This document shows positions 24,092-33,051 of a stretch of 64,000 bases of DNA, in pieces (position 1 is the stretch's first letter; every line of letters starts with the position of its first letter). The position numbers and the translations under genes were made by a program. A model generated the notes under the pieces. It was not told where the DNA came from. It saw only the letters and a list, made by a program, of their open reading frames with translations, and searched no databases. Origin of the DNA: Methylobacterium pseudosasicola (GTDB taxonomy: Bacteria > Pseudomonadota > Alphaproteobacteria > Rhizobiales > Beijerinckiaceae); contig NZ_FOTK01000004.1 of the NCBI RefSeq assembly GCF_900114535.1, positions 62,001 through 126,000 on the forward strand. Reading direction: 5' to 3'.

Positions 24092-25846
24092 TCATTTCAC
24101 CACCAGCCAATCCTCGACCACGAGGGCGTCGAGGCCGGTGGTGTAGAACATCAGGATCGCATCCTCCGCGCCGTGCAGGATCGGCTTGCCCATCACGTTG
24201 AAGCTGGTGTTGAGCAGGATCGGCACGCCGGTGATGTCCGCGAAGGCGCGGATCAGGGCCGCGAAGGCCGGGTTGCGCTCAGGGGTGACGCTCTGGAGCC
24301 GGCCGGTGCCGTCCTGGTGGACCACCGCCGGCACCCGGGCGCGGACCGGCTCCCGCCAGACCAGGGTGCGCTCCATGTAGGGGCTGTCGGCGTAAGCCTC
24401 GAACGAGTCCGGCCCGGCCTCGGCCAGGATCGCGGGCGCAAAGGGCCGGAACGCCTCGCGGTACTTCACCTTGGCGTTGAGCGCGTCCTTGGCGCCCTCC
24501 GGCCGCGGATCGGCCAGGATCGAACGATTGCCGAGCGCCCGGGGGCCGAACTCGGCCCGCCCCTGCACCCAGCCGACCAGGCCGCCCGCGGCCAGGATCT
24601 CTGCGGCGGCACGCGTCGCCTCCGCGTGGCCGACGCGCCTGGCGCGCGGCTCCTGCTCGGCAAGCCGCTCCATGGCGGCGGTCGAGACCCGGGAGCCGAG
24701 ATAGGGCGTCAGCGGACGCTGCTCGGCGGGCGGACCGGACCAGCCCGGATTGTCCTCCGCGTAGGCGAGCCAGGCGGCGCCCACGGCGTTGCCGTCGTCG
24801 GCCGGCGCCGAGGGCACGTGCAGCCGGATGAATCCGGAGCGGCCGAGCACCCGGCCGTTATACGAGGAGTTGAGCCCGCAGCCGCCGGTGATCACGAGGT
24901 TGTCGGAGGGGGCAAGGGCCGCCGCCTCCGCCACCAGCACATCCATCAGATCACAAAAAAGATCTTGGCCGCAGCGGGCGAGGTCGGCCCAGCCTTTGTC
25001 CAGGGCGTCCGCCGGGCGGCGCGCCTGGATCTCGGCGGCGACCGCCTGGATCGTGGCGGCCGCGGCGAAGCGCAGGCGCCCGCCCTCGACGGTGCAGAGC
25101 CGGGCCAGCAGGGCAGCGAGGTCCGGATCGGGATGTCCATAGGGGGCGAGCCCCATGATCTTCCATTCCTCGCCCTTCACCTGGTCGAAGCCGGCGAGAT
25201 CGGTGATCAGCCCGTACAGGAAGCCGAGGGACCCACGCCCGCGGTGGCGGCGCAGCTCCGTGATCCGGCCGCCCTCCAGCCGGTAGATCGCCGCCGCGCC
25301 GGTCTCGCCCATGCCGTCGACCACCAGGGCGGTGGCCGCGTCGAACGGGCTGCCCCAGAGCCCGTAGGCGGCGTGGCAGAGATGGTGCGGGTAGCGCCGT
25401 TGCCCGGCGATCGTGGCGCGCGGCGCCCCGGTGATCCGCGCCTCCTGGTTGAGGGCCAGCAGGGTGCCGTGGCCGACCCGCTCCTGTGCGATGTGGAGGT
25501 CGGCGATGAACACCCGCTCGGCCTGCTCGGGCACGAAAGAGCGGTTGAGGGCCGTGGTATGGGCGGCGAGCGCCATCAGGTCGAAGGTGCCGGCGCCGGC
25601 TTGCCCGCGCAGGAAGTCGGTGAATTGCGGTCCCCAGGTCGAGGCGACCACGAGTTCCGAGCCCGGCGGAACGAAGTCCCGGAGCAGGGCGGCCACCCGG
25701 GCCGGGTTGTCCGGCTCGCAATTCGGCGCGCGCTTGTACTGGAGGAATCGCTCGGCGGCCTCGGCGAACAGCAGGGTGCCGTCCGGCCCGACGAGGGCGA
25801 GCGCCGGGTCGTGGAAGGTGGTGGCGAGGCCGAGATAGAAGCGCAT
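24092..25846 (-). CDS. Stand-alone carbamoyltransferase (NodU/CmcH/TobZ family)
   Basis: A 584-residue O-carbamoyltransferase. The N-terminal ASKHA-type domain has LGLATTFHDPALALV, PHHLCHAAYGLWGSPF (metal-binding His) and VVDGMGETGAAAIY; the C-terminal YrdC-like domain has GRAEFGPRALGNRSILADPR and KYREAFRPFAPAIL. The enzyme transfers carbamoyl from carbamoyl phosphate to a hydroxyl of a sugar or antibiotic. No nod, polysaccharide or antibiotic genes are nearby, so the acceptor is unknown. The ATG at 25846 gives the expected start MRFYLGLATTFHD. It follows nhaA by 46 nt on the same strand. Confidence 0.88.
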   Translation of the reverse strand: MRFYLGLATTFHDPALALVGPDGTLLFAEAAERFLQYKRAPNCEPDNPARVAALLRDFVPPGSELVVASTWGPQFTDFLRGQAGAGTFDLMALAAHTTALNRSFVPEQAERVFIADLHIAQERVGHGTLLALNQEARITGAPRATIAGQRRYPHHLCHAAYGLWGSPFDAATALVVDGMGETGAAAIYRLEGGRITELRRHRGRGSLGFLYGLITDLAGFDQVKGEEWKIMGLAPYGHPDPDLAALLARLCTVEGGRLRFAAAATIQAVAAEIQARRPADALDKGWADLARCGQDLFCDLMDVLVAEAAALAPSDNLVITGGCGLNSSYNGRVLGRSGFIRLHVPSAPADDGNAVGAAWLAYAEDNPGWSGPPAEQRPLTPYLGSRVSTAAMERLAEQEPRARRVGHAEATRAAAEILAAGGLVGWVQGRAEFGPRALGNRSILADPRPEGAKDALNAKVKYREAFRPFAPAILAEAGPDSFEAYADSPYMERTLVWREPVRARVPAVVHQDGTGRLQSVTPERNPAFAALIRAFADITGVPILLNTSFNVMGKPILHGAEDAILMFYTTGLDALVVEDWLVVK

Positions 25847-25892
25847 GCCCAGGCGAGGTAGCGCATTTTCGCGCGGAGCGGAGCCCGCGTGG

Positions 25893-27098
25893 TTATCGAA
25901 CTGCGGTCGCGCGCGGTGCCAGCCAAAAGATCGCTGCCCCGGCAAGCCCCGAGAGGGCCGAGCCGGCGAGCACGCCGAGCTTCACGGCGGTCTCGTGCTG
26001 GGGGTCCGCGAAGGCGAGGCCGCCGATGAACAGGCTCATGGTGAAGCCGATGCCGCACAGGACCGCGACGCCATAGATCTGCCCCCAGCCGGCCCCGGCC
26101 GGGCGCTGCGCCCATCCCAGCGCGACGGCGAGCCGCAGGCTGGCGAACACCCCGGCCTGCTTGCCCAGGAACAGCCCCGCGGCGATGCCGAGCGTCACCG
26201 GCTGGAGCAGGGCGTCGGGCGTCAGGCCGCTCAGGTCCACCCCGGCATTGGCGAAGCCGAAGACCGGCACCACCCCATAGGTGATCCAGGGCGCCAGCCC
26301 GTGCTCCAGCCGATGCAGCGACGAGTCGGCGAATTCCGGCCGGCCGGGGCTCACCCGGATCGGGATCGTGAAGGCGAGCAGCACCCCCGCCACCGTGGCG
26401 TGGATCCCGGAGCGCAAGACCAGCACCCACAGGACGAGGCCGAGCCCCAGATAGGCCGAGAGCCAGGTCACGCCCGCCCGGTTGAGGCCGTAGAGGGCCG
26501 CCAGCACGAGGGCGGCCAGTCCCAGCATCCCGACATCGAGGCCGGAGCCGTAGAACAGCGCGATCACCACCACGGCGCCGAGATCGTCGACGATGGCCAC
26601 GGCGCTCAGGAAGATCTTGAGGGAGACAGGCACCCGCTTGCCGAGCAGGGCCAGGACGCCGAGAGCAAAGGCGATGTCGGTGGCCGCCGGGATCGCCCAG
26701 CCGCGCAGGGTCCCGGTGCCGAGATTGGCCGCCGCGTAGACCAGCGCCGGCACCGCCATTCCGCCGAACGCCGCGATGCCCGGCAGCACCCGGTCCGGCC
26801 AGGTGCGCAGCCGCCCGTCGAGCGCTTCGCGCTTGATCTCCAGTCCGACCAGCAGGAAGAACCCGGCCATCAGGCCGTCATTGATCCAGTGCTGCACGCT
26901 CATCGGCCCCAGCGCGGCGTGGAGCCCGTGCGCGTAAGTGTCGGCGAACGGCCCGTTGGCGACCACGAGGGCCAGCGCCGCCGCGGCCATGAGGATCAAC
27001 CCGCCCGCCGCCTCGCTCGCGAGCATCGTGCGGATGGCCGAGAGCGGGCGCCGGCCCCGGGCCTGCGGGGCGCGGCCGGGAGTCGGGGGCGGCTTCAT
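25893..27098 (-). CDS. nhaA: Na+/H+ antiporter NhaA
   Basis: A 401-residue NhaA with about 12 membrane helices that exports Na+ in exchange for protons. Characteristic stretches are [42 protein letters not shown] and [16 protein letters not shown], the last holding the two adjacent essential Asp residues. The ATG at 27098 ([11 protein letters not shown]) begins a short cytoplasmic tail; an upstream in-frame Met would add 26 residues unlike the family. Divergent from the DUF4926 gene, with 81 nt between. Confidence 0.94.
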   Translation of the reverse strand: MKPPPTPGRAPQARGRRPLSAIRTMLASEAAGGLILMAAAALALVVANGPFADTYAHGLHAALGPMSVQHWINDGLMAGFFLLVGLEIKREALDGRLRTWPDRVLPGIAAFGGMAVPALVYAAANLGTGTLRGWAIPAATDIAFALGVLALLGKRVPVSLKIFLSAVAIVDDLGAVVVIALFYGSGLDVGMLGLAALVLAALYGLNRAGVTWLSAYLGLGLVLWVLVLRSGIHATVAGVLLAFTIPIRVSPGRPEFADSSLHRLEHGLAPWITYGVVPVFGFANAGVDLSGLTPDALLQPVTLGIAAGLFLGKQAGVFASLRLAVALGWAQRPAGAGWGQIYGVAVLCGIGFTMSLFIGGLAFADPQHETAVKLGVLAGSALSGLAGAAIFWLAPRATAVR

Positions 27099-27179
27099 GG
27101 CGGGCAGGCTTGGCTTGGTTTGGGGGTGGGGGCAAGCCGCAGCTTGCATCGCGGGGCGGCCGTCCCGTATCGTCACACC

Positions 27180-27452
27180 ATGTCAGACCGGCTGCTCTCG
27201 CTGGTGGTCGACAGCCGTTCCCCTGCGGATCGGGCCCCCACGGGGACCGCATTCCGGGAACTCGACCGCGTTCGGACCCTCGCCGAGGTGATCGGTGAGG
27301 ACGGTGAGCGCGTGCCGGCAGGCAGCAGCGGGACGATCGTCGCCGTCTGGGGCGCGGGCGCCGCCTTCGATGTCGAGTTCACGCGGCCGGTCGAGGCGCT
27401 CGCCGCCATCGCACCGGAGGCCCTGGTCCTGGTGGAGCGCGCCGGCGCTTGA
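27180..27452 (+). CDS. DUF4926 domain protein
   Basis: A 90-residue protein. The segment [33 protein letters not shown] then [24 protein letters not shown] matches the small beta-barrel-like DUF4926 family. Its stop codon overlaps the start of the next gene (TTGA), so the two are translationally coupled. DUF4926 genes are often found beside DUF6883 genes, a pairing that suggests a two-component toxin-antitoxin-like or interacting module, but no activity is established. The start at 27180 has no strong Shine-Dalgarno. Confidence 0.72.
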   Translation: MSDRLLSLVVDSRSPADRAPTGTAFRELDRVRTLAEVIGEDGERVPAGSSGTIVAVWGAGAAFDVEFTRPVEALAAIAPEALVLVERAGA

Positions 27453-27814
27453 TCGGCCCGGTCGGATACCCGGTGCAGTTCCGGGTCGATGACGACAAGG
27501 TACGGCGCTACCTGCTTGATCCGGATCATGAGGATGGCGGGCCGAAATGCGCCTTCCTGCTCAGCGTCGGCTTCTCGATCGACGATCCAATAACGCTGAT
27601 GACGGCCCTCGTCGGACACCCGACGCCGTCCACGCTCACGAGAGCCTATCCGGTGCCGTACGGCCTGCGGTACCACTTCAAAGGGCCGATGCCTTGTCCC
27701 GATGGAACCGTGGCGAACATTCGGACCGTCTGGCAGGTCGATGACCAGCCCGGGCTGCATCCGGCGCGGTTCATTACCCTGAAGCCGCTTCGGAAAGCGC
27801 CACGCGATCCATAA
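27449..27814 (+). CDS. DUF6883 domain protein
   Basis: A 121-residue protein starting at TTG, which overlaps the preceding stop. Family-like features are KVRRYLLDPDHEDGGPKCAFLLSVGF near the N-terminus and the C-terminal LRYHFKGPMPCPDGTVANIRTVWQVDD...ARFITLKPL. This resembles DUF6883, a small domain frequently encoded with DUF4926 and in polymorphic-toxin contexts. Whether it is a toxin, a nuclease-like domain or something else is unknown. It converges with the tlpA gene, 12 nt away. Confidence 0.7.
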   Translation: MIGPVGYPVQFRVDDDKVRRYLLDPDHEDGGPKCAFLLSVGFSIDDPITLMTALVGHPTPSTLTRAYPVPYGLRYHFKGPMPCPDGTVANIRTVWQVDDQPGLHPARFITLKPLRKAPRDP

Positions 27815-27826
27815 CGCGCCGCCCCC

Positions 27827-28468
27827 TCACGACACCTTCCCCAAAACCGCGCGGATCAACCCCAGCCCGTCCGGGCTCGACCAGGCGGCCGGGCCCTTCA
27901 TCACCCCGATCGTGCAGCCCTGCGCGTCGATCAGCATCGTGGTCGGCAGGCCGGGGGATTGCGTGTCGCGCTGGATCGCGGGCAGCACGCGTCCGCCCGG
28001 ATCGGCGTAGAACGGCAGGGCGTGGATGCCGGCCTGCTTCAGCCATTCCGGCGGCTTGTCGAGGTTGCGGGTGTCGACGTTGATCGCCACGACGGCGAAA
28101 TCCGGCCCGCCGAGTTCCGTCTGGAGACGGTCGAGCGCCGGCATCTCGGCCTTGCAGGGGGCGCACCAGGTCGCCCAGAGATTGACCAGCAGCAGCCGGC
28201 CCTTGAGGTCGGAGAGTCCGGTCTCGGCGCCGTCCGGCCCCTTGAACCGGATCTCGGGCGCGGGCCGCGCCGGCTTCACGGCCTGCATGCCCGCGACCTC
28301 GCCCTTGGCGGCGGCATCGACCCGGGCCAGCGCGGGCGTCGCGCCCGCGCAGGGCTGGAGCGCCCCGCCCGTGTTGCCGGGCAGGAGACCGCTCCCGTAT
28401 AGGGCGGTCCCGAGGATGGCGAGCGCGGCGAGGCCCGCGCCGGCCATCAGAGTGGTGCGGCCGGGCAT
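27827..28468 (-). CDS. tlpA: TlpA-family thiol:disulfide interchange protein
   Basis: A 213-residue membrane-anchored thioredoxin-like reductase. One N-terminal hydrophobic helix (about residues 8-28) anchors it, and the periplasmic domain carries WCAPC at Cys102 and Cys105 with [28 protein letters not shown] holds the cis-Pro. TlpA reduces cysteines of cytochrome oxidase assembly factors. It is divergent from argH with a 42-nt gap, an arrangement known from Bradyrhizobium and other Rhizobiales, which supports the name. Confidence 0.9.
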   Translation of the reverse strand: MPGRTTLMAGAGLAALAILGTALYGSGLLPGNTGGALQPCAGATPALARVDAAAKGEVAGMQAVKPARPAPEIRFKGPDGAETGLSDLKGRLLLVNLWATWCAPCKAEMPALDRLQTELGGPDFAVVAINVDTRNLDKPPEWLKQAGIHALPFYADPGGRVLPAIQRDTQSPGLPTTMLIDAQGCTIGVMKGPAAWSSPDGLGLIRAVLGKVS

Positions 28469-28510
28469 CAGGCTTGCCTGCCGGGACGTTTAGGGCGCGG
28501 AAGGATCGAC

Positions 28511-29890
28511 ATGAGCAACCGGATGTGGGGCGGCCGCTTTGCCAGCGGCCCGGCGGAGATCATGGAGGAGATCAACGCCTCCATCGGATTCGACAAGCGC
28601 CTCGCGCCCCAGGATATCCGCGGCTCGCTGGCGCATGTGGCGATGCTGGGCGCGGCCGGCATCCTCCCGGCAGACGATGTGGCCGCGATCGAGGCCGGGC
28701 TCAAGTCCGTGCGCGACGAGATCGAGGCCGGGCGCTTCGTGTTCAAGCGCGAGCTCGAGGACATCCACATGTCGGTGGAGAGCCGGCTCACCGAGATCGT
28801 GGGCCCGGCGGCCGGGCGCCTGCACACGGCGCGCTCGCGCAACGACCAGGTCGCCACCGACATGAAGCTGTGGGTGCGCGACACCCTCGACTCCCTGGAC
28901 CAGCAGGCCGCCGACCTGCAACGCGCCCTGGCCGAGACCGCGCTGAAGCATGCCGGCACGGTGATGCCCGGCTTCACCCATCTCCAGTCGGCCCAGCCGG
29001 TCACCTTCGGGCACCATTGCCTCGCCTATGTCGAGATGCTGGCCCGGGACCGCGGCCGGTTCCGCGACGCCCGCGCCCGGCTCAACGAATGCCCCCTCGG
29101 CGCCGCAGCTCTGGCCGGCACCTCCTTCCCGATCGACCGGCACGCCACTGCCTCGGCACTGGGCTTCGACCGGCCGACCGCGAATTCCCTGGATTCGGTG
29201 GCCGACCGCGACTTCGCCCTGGAATCGCTCGCCGCCGCCTCGATCTGCGCCGTGCATCTCTCGCGCTTCGCCGAGGAGCTGGTGGTCTGGACCTCGGCGC
29301 AGTTCAACTTCGTCAAGCTGTCGGACGGCTACACCACCGGCTCGTCGATCATGCCCCAGAAGCGCAACCCCGACGCGGCGGAGCTGGTGCGGGCCAAGTC
29401 CGGCCGGATCATCGGCGCGCTCACCGGCCTGCTCGTGGTGATGAAGGGGCTGCCGCTCGCCTATTCCAAGGACATGCAGGAGGACAAAGAGGGTACGTTC
29501 GACGCCCTCCAGGCCCTGTCCCTGTGCCTGGCCGCCATGACCGGGATGGTGAAGGACTTGGAGCCCAACGCCGAGGTGCTCGCTCGGGCCGCCGGCTCCG
29601 GCTACGCCACCGCCACGGATCTCGCCGACTGGCTGGTGCGCGAGCTCGGCCTGCCGTTCCGCCAGGCCCACCACGTCACCGGCCGTCTGGTCGGCGCCGC
29701 CTCGGCCAAGGGCGTCGGGCTGGAAGAGCTGTCGCTCTCTGAGATGCAGGAGGCCGAGCCGCGCATCACCGACGCGGTCTACGCCGTGCTCGGCGTCGCG
29801 AACTCGGTGGCGAGCCGCACCAGCTACGGCGGCACCGCGCCGGACAATGTCCGGGCGCAGGCGCAGGGCTGGATCGAGCGGCTCGGCTGA
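28511..29890 (+). CDS. argH: Argininosuccinate lyase
   Basis: A 459-residue cytoplasmic enzyme that splits argininosuccinate into arginine and fumarate, the last step of arginine synthesis. The fumarase/aspartase-superfamily signature [12 protein letters not shown] is present with MWGGRF at the start and [26 protein letters not shown] and the active-site region in proper order. In related genomes lysA lies downstream; here a repeat element and uncharacterised genes follow instead. Confidence 0.97.
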   Translation: MSNRMWGGRFASGPAEIMEEINASIGFDKRLAPQDIRGSLAHVAMLGAAGILPADDVAAIEAGLKSVRDEIEAGRFVFKRELEDIHMSVESRLTEIVGPAAGRLHTARSRNDQVATDMKLWVRDTLDSLDQQAADLQRALAETALKHAGTVMPGFTHLQSAQPVTFGHHCLAYVEMLARDRGRFRDARARLNECPLGAAALAGTSFPIDRHATASALGFDRPTANSLDSVADRDFALESLAAASICAVHLSRFAEELVVWTSAQFNFVKLSDGYTTGSSIMPQKRNPDAAELVRAKSGRIIGALTGLLVVMKGLPLAYSKDMQEDKEGTFDALQALSLCLAAMTGMVKDLEPNAEVLARAAGSGYATATDLADWLVRELGLPFRQAHHVTGRLVGAASAKGVGLEELSLSEMQEAEPRITDAVYAVLGVANSVASRTSYGGTAPDNVRAQAQGWIERLG

Positions 29891-29913
29891 GCGCGCATTG
29901 GCGGCGGACAATC

Positions 29914-29996
29914 CTGGATTCAAAAAGTCTTCGACCTTTTGCGGGTCCAGGGCGGAGCCCTGGCTTCTCGAGGGCTCCGCCGCCAAACCCCACTGG
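29914..29996 (+). repeat. Dispersed palindromic repeat, copy 2
   Basis: Contains TTCGACCTTTTGCGGGTCCA followed by GGGCGGAGCCCTGG and the inverted segment GAGGGCTCCGCCGCC. It matches the elements at 15697-15780 and, inverted, 40495-40588. It lies just after argH. Confidence 0.8.
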
Positions 29997-30060
29997 CGCA
30001 TCGTCCTGAATATCGGAATCAAGACGGCGCGCTAGGCCTTTGATTTTGCAGCATATTTTT

Positions 30061-30288
30061 CTAGGTGTGCGTCAAACGCAGCGAGGCCTGAAATTTCAGG
30101 TGCGCCTGCGACGGCCGGCTATCGATCACCGTTTTGGTTTGCGCGTCACGCTCCAGTTTGGCTTCGACGACCTTGGTCTCGGTCGTCTGCCGGCTGGTCT
30201 TGTCGGGCCCGTTGGCTTTATCCGTGTGGCTCGTACCGGACGCGTGATGCGCGGAGGAATGGGCCGTCGTCGCACTGATCTTGTCCAC
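30061..30288 (-). CDS. Small Ser/Thr-rich hypothetical protein
   Basis: A 75-residue protein starting at GTG (VDKISATTAHSSAHHASG). It has AGGA 9 nt upstream, and codon third positions become GC-rich exactly from this start, whereas the upstream open part looks non-coding. The sequence is hydrophilic, rich in Ser, Thr, Lys and Asp, with no membrane segment and no recognised domain. It lies downstream of, and in the same orientation as, an alanine-rich hypothetical gene. Confidence 0.5.
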   Translation of the reverse strand: MDKISATTAHSSAHHASGTSHTDKANGPDKTSRQTTETKVVEAKLERDAQTKTVIDSRPSQAHLKFQASLRLTHT

Positions 30289-30467
30289 GATACAATATCC
30301 TGCGGTTTTCTGAGACCTTGATTGCGCATCATCCCGAGAGTCGGACGCTACCTTTCGGGATGATGCTCTAAGTCCTTGATGTGACGTGCTCGCTTGCACC
30401 GAACCAAAACCCGCTTCGGCGGCAAACGCTCCGGCACCGCCGAACCGATCCGCCTTCGCGACGCCCG

Positions 30468-31364
30468 TCAGACCCGGACGCGGCCTTGCGCGGTCGGCCG
30501 AGTGACCAGCGTGGCGAGGCCGGTCTGGAGGGCCGATCTGGTCTCGATCACCGGACTGGTGGCGTCCGGCAAGACCGGCTGGCCGTGCAGAACCCGCTCC
30601 ATCGCCCGCTTCGACGCCGCGGCCTCGTCCAGCAGCCTGCGTACGTCTGCCTCGAAGGTGGCGTCGCCTTGACCGCCCGATCCTTGCCGGAGCCGGGTGC
30701 CGGGATAGGCCTCGTCCTCCGGCAAGGATCGGGGCTGCTCGGCGTCACCGCTGGCCGGATGCGGCGGCGCCGCGCTCGGATCGTCCGCCGCCGCATGGCT
30801 CTGTGCGGCCACCGCGCCCGCATCGTCCGCGGGCGCGCTCGATGCGGCCTGTGGCGTCTCCGAGCTGGTCGCGTCCTGTCCAGAGGCTGTCCCCATATCG
30901 ATCGCCGCCGTCACCTCGGCGAGGCTGGCCGCTGTGATGCCCGGCTCGCCGCCGGCAGCGGCATAGTCCCGGGCGGCATCGGCGATCTCCCGGGCCACCT
31001 TGGCCAAGTCCTGGGCGATGAGCGCTGCCGCCTTCCTGTCACCGGAAACCACGGCCGCGAGGGCTTCGGCCTTGAGCCGCCGGAGCTTCCGCTCGGCTTC
31101 CTGGAGCGCGAAAGCGGCGACGTCCCGCTGGCTGGTTCGCGCCGAGGCCAGGGTGGTCAGCACGCTGCTGATCTGGGACAGCTTGGCGTAGCCCAGCCGG
31201 TCCGAAGGCGCCAACGGCGCATCCTCCTCATCCGGCTCCGCGCCGGCCTTGCCCTCTTGTGCCGTCCCATGCGCGTCGGCCGCGGTCTCGGGGCTCGCGG
31301 GTTTGTGTGCGGCCGGACGCTGAGGCCCCTCGATCGCCGCCACCCGGTTCACAGATCCAACCAT
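30468..31364 (-). CDS. Alanine-rich hypothetical protein
   Basis: A 298-residue cytoplasmic protein. Residues about 55-145 are likely helical or coiled coil (KLSQISSVLTTLASARTSQRDVAAFALQEAERKLRRLKAEALAAVVSGD), followed by an Ala/Pro/Ser-rich disordered stretch and a C-terminal helix (DVRRLLDEAAASKRAMERVL). No family recognised. The opening MVGSVNRVAAIEG starts right after the AT-richer gap. It is single or paired with the small Ser/Thr-rich gene downstream. Confidence 0.65.
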   Translation of the reverse strand: MVGSVNRVAAIEGPQRPAAHKPASPETAADAHGTAQEGKAGAEPDEEDAPLAPSDRLGYAKLSQISSVLTTLASARTSQRDVAAFALQEAERKLRRLKAEALAAVVSGDRKAAALIAQDLAKVAREIADAARDYAAAGGEPGITAASLAEVTAAIDMGTASGQDATSSETPQAASSAPADDAGAVAAQSHAAADDPSAAPPHPASGDAEQPRSLPEDEAYPGTRLRQGSGGQGDATFEADVRRLLDEAAASKRAMERVLHGQPVLPDATSPVIETRSALQTGLATLVTRPTAQGRVRV

Positions 31365-31744
31365 GGCTATTTGCCCCGCGGAACTGTCGTGCGCCGACGA
31401 ACTCAGGCGAGGTCGGCAAGCAATACGTAAGCTGTGCTAAAGCTTTTCGCAAATTCAACTCTTGATTTAGGATGGTGAGCGCAGACATCGACCGCCGCCC
31501 GGCGCAAGTGATTTCGCTCAGCGGGCGGCTTCGAAATCTTTCCGCGCAGCGCTCTGCCATCACGATTGGCCGCCTCTAGCCTCGGCGGATGAAAGCTGGC
31601 ATCGATCGCCCATGACCTTGTCGATTCACCGCGTGGGCGCTGCGATGCGCAGCCGAATTAACGACCCGGCCTGATCCGTCAGGCCGGGTCTGCCCGCCCG
31701 TGAACGTTTTGGCGCCCGGTGCGCCGTCCCCAAGGTCGAATCTC
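31365..31744. other. 380-nt intergenic region with a perfect 12-bp hairpin
   Basis: No gene supported. It lies between divergently transcribed genes and is locally AT-richer around 31420-31460. It includes the hairpin at 31663-31690. Confidence 0.5.
31663..31690. repeat. Perfect 12-bp inverted repeat with 4-nt loop
   Basis: GACCCGGCCTGA (31663-31674) and TCAGGCCGGGTC (31679-31690) are perfectly complementary around TCCG. It lies 54 nt before a kinase-like gene; there is no T run, so it may be an mRNA 5' structure or a protein-binding palindrome instead of a terminator. Confidence 0.7.
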
Positions 31745-32236
31745 ATGCCCGCCCAGGACCCGGTGCTACATCTCGTATGCGGCAAGATCGCCGCCGGAAA
31801 ATCGACGCTGACCGCCGGCCTCGGCGCCCATCCCGGCACCGTCGTGGTACCCGAGGATCGCTGGCTCGCCCGGCTTTATCCCGACGAGCAGACCTGTCTA
31901 AACGACTACGTGCGCCATTCGGCCCGCCTGCGGAGCGTGATGGGTCCGCACGTGGTGGACCTGCTCCGGGCCGGGCTCTCGGTGGTGCTGGATTTTCCCG
32001 CCAATACCCGCGCCAGCCGGGCGTGGATGCGCACCCTGTTCGAGGAGGCGGGCGTCACCCATCGGCTGCACTATCTCGATGTCGCCGATGACGTGTGCAA
32101 GGCGCGCCTGCGGGCGCGGAACACCTCCGGCACGCACGATTTCACGGTGACGGATGCGCAGTTCGCGCTGTTCACCCAATATTTCGTGGCGCCGACCCCG
32201 GAGGAGGGGTTCAACGTGATCCTTCATCACCCATAG
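31745..32236 (+). CDS. P-loop ATP-binding protein (AAA_33/zeta-toxin-like kinase fold)
   Basis: A 163-residue protein with Walker A GKIAAGKST near residue 12, a DFPANTR segment (Walker B-like) and a lid-like RLRARN. This is the small kinase fold seen in AAA_33 proteins annotated as cell-division protein ZipA or predicted kinases; substrates are unknown. The ATG at 31745 (MPAQDPVLHLVCG) has AAGG upstream. It stands alone. Confidence 0.8.
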   Translation: MPAQDPVLHLVCGKIAAGKSTLTAGLGAHPGTVVVPEDRWLARLYPDEQTCLNDYVRHSARLRSVMGPHVVDLLRAGLSVVLDFPANTRASRAWMRTLFEEAGVTHRLHYLDVADDVCKARLRARNTSGTHDFTVTDAQFALFTQYFVAPTPEEGFNVILHHP

Positions 32237-32261
32237 TAGCGTTGGTTCTGATCACAGGCCC

Positions 32262-32471
32262 CTACACCGAGCCCGCGCGCTCGGCTTCCGTGGCATCGAT
32301 GACGGCATCGATCTCGGCCATGGCGTCGTCATGGAGTACGACGCGGCCGGCCTCGGCATCGGCCAAACCTCGCCGGATGCCGTCGACAATGTCGGACCCG
32401 CACTCGACAGACGAAGCAGGGGGCTCGATCTCGGGCGAAACCCGATCTGTTTTGGGAGGCCTTGTCACCAT
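32262..32471 (-). CDS. Orphan antitoxin-like protein
   Basis: A 69-residue acidic protein. CGSDIVDGIRRGLADAEAGRVVLHDDAMAEIDAVID resembles the antitoxins of ParE/RelE-type pairs (short addiction-module proteins ending in helix-rich acidic tails). No toxin gene follows within the 25 nt before the convergent kinase-like gene, so it is either a remnant or acts in trans. The ATG at 32471 is chosen since upstream codons look non-coding. Confidence 0.55.
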   Translation of the reverse strand: MVTRPPKTDRVSPEIEPPASSVECGSDIVDGIRRGLADAEAGRVVLHDDAMAEIDAVIDATEAERAGSV

Positions 32472-32645
32472 CGGAAAACACAGAGTTCGGGCCGTATGCG
32501 CTGTTACCATGCTCAAGGACGGCTACCCACACCCACCCACAGGCCGAGCCAAAATTTGTGCGTCGCAACCATCCGGGGGCCTGTGCGTTCACCGTCTGGC
32601 TAAGTCTGGTCCGTTAGAAGCTCGGCTGTGTGGATCGGAGATCGC

Positions 32646-32927
32646 ATGATGCCTGTCGAGAGTTGGCTGAAGCCGGAAGACGTGCCCGAGCTCGCGGCAC
32701 GGGCGACGGCCATGATCGATGCCGCCCTGACGGGTTCGGGCCTGACCCGGGAGACCTACTGGTCGGCCGTCCGCAAGGGCTACAACACCCCCTATAACGA
32801 CCCGCCCCGCAAGCGCCCGCTGCCGGCCCAGGCGAACGCGGTCGCATCCGCCGTGACGGCGCCCGATCCCGTAGCGGTCCCCGCGGCGGTGATCGCGGCC
32901 CTGGCCGCTGAGGTGCGAGCGGTCTGA
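32646..32927 (+). CDS. Small hypothetical protein
   Basis: A 93-residue hydrophilic protein (MMPVESWLKPEDVPELAARATAMIDAAL). GGAG stands about 7 nt before the ATG, and codon use matches the surroundings. The N-terminal half is predicted helical, the C-terminal half Ala/Val/Pro-rich. No family recognised. Confidence 0.55.
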   Translation: MMPVESWLKPEDVPELAARATAMIDAALTGSGLTRETYWSAVRKGYNTPYNDPPRKRPLPAQANAVASAVTAPDPVAVPAAVIAALAAEVRAV

Positions 32928-33051
32928 ACCGCTCTGCACTGTTGGCCGCCTTCGAGCTTGGCTGCCATCTTGCCGACTTTTTGCGCGGGCTTCACTCATC
33001 CAGATCCCCGGTTCGGCCCCAGATGGGGCCGCCCGTCGTCAGGAAGTGAAG

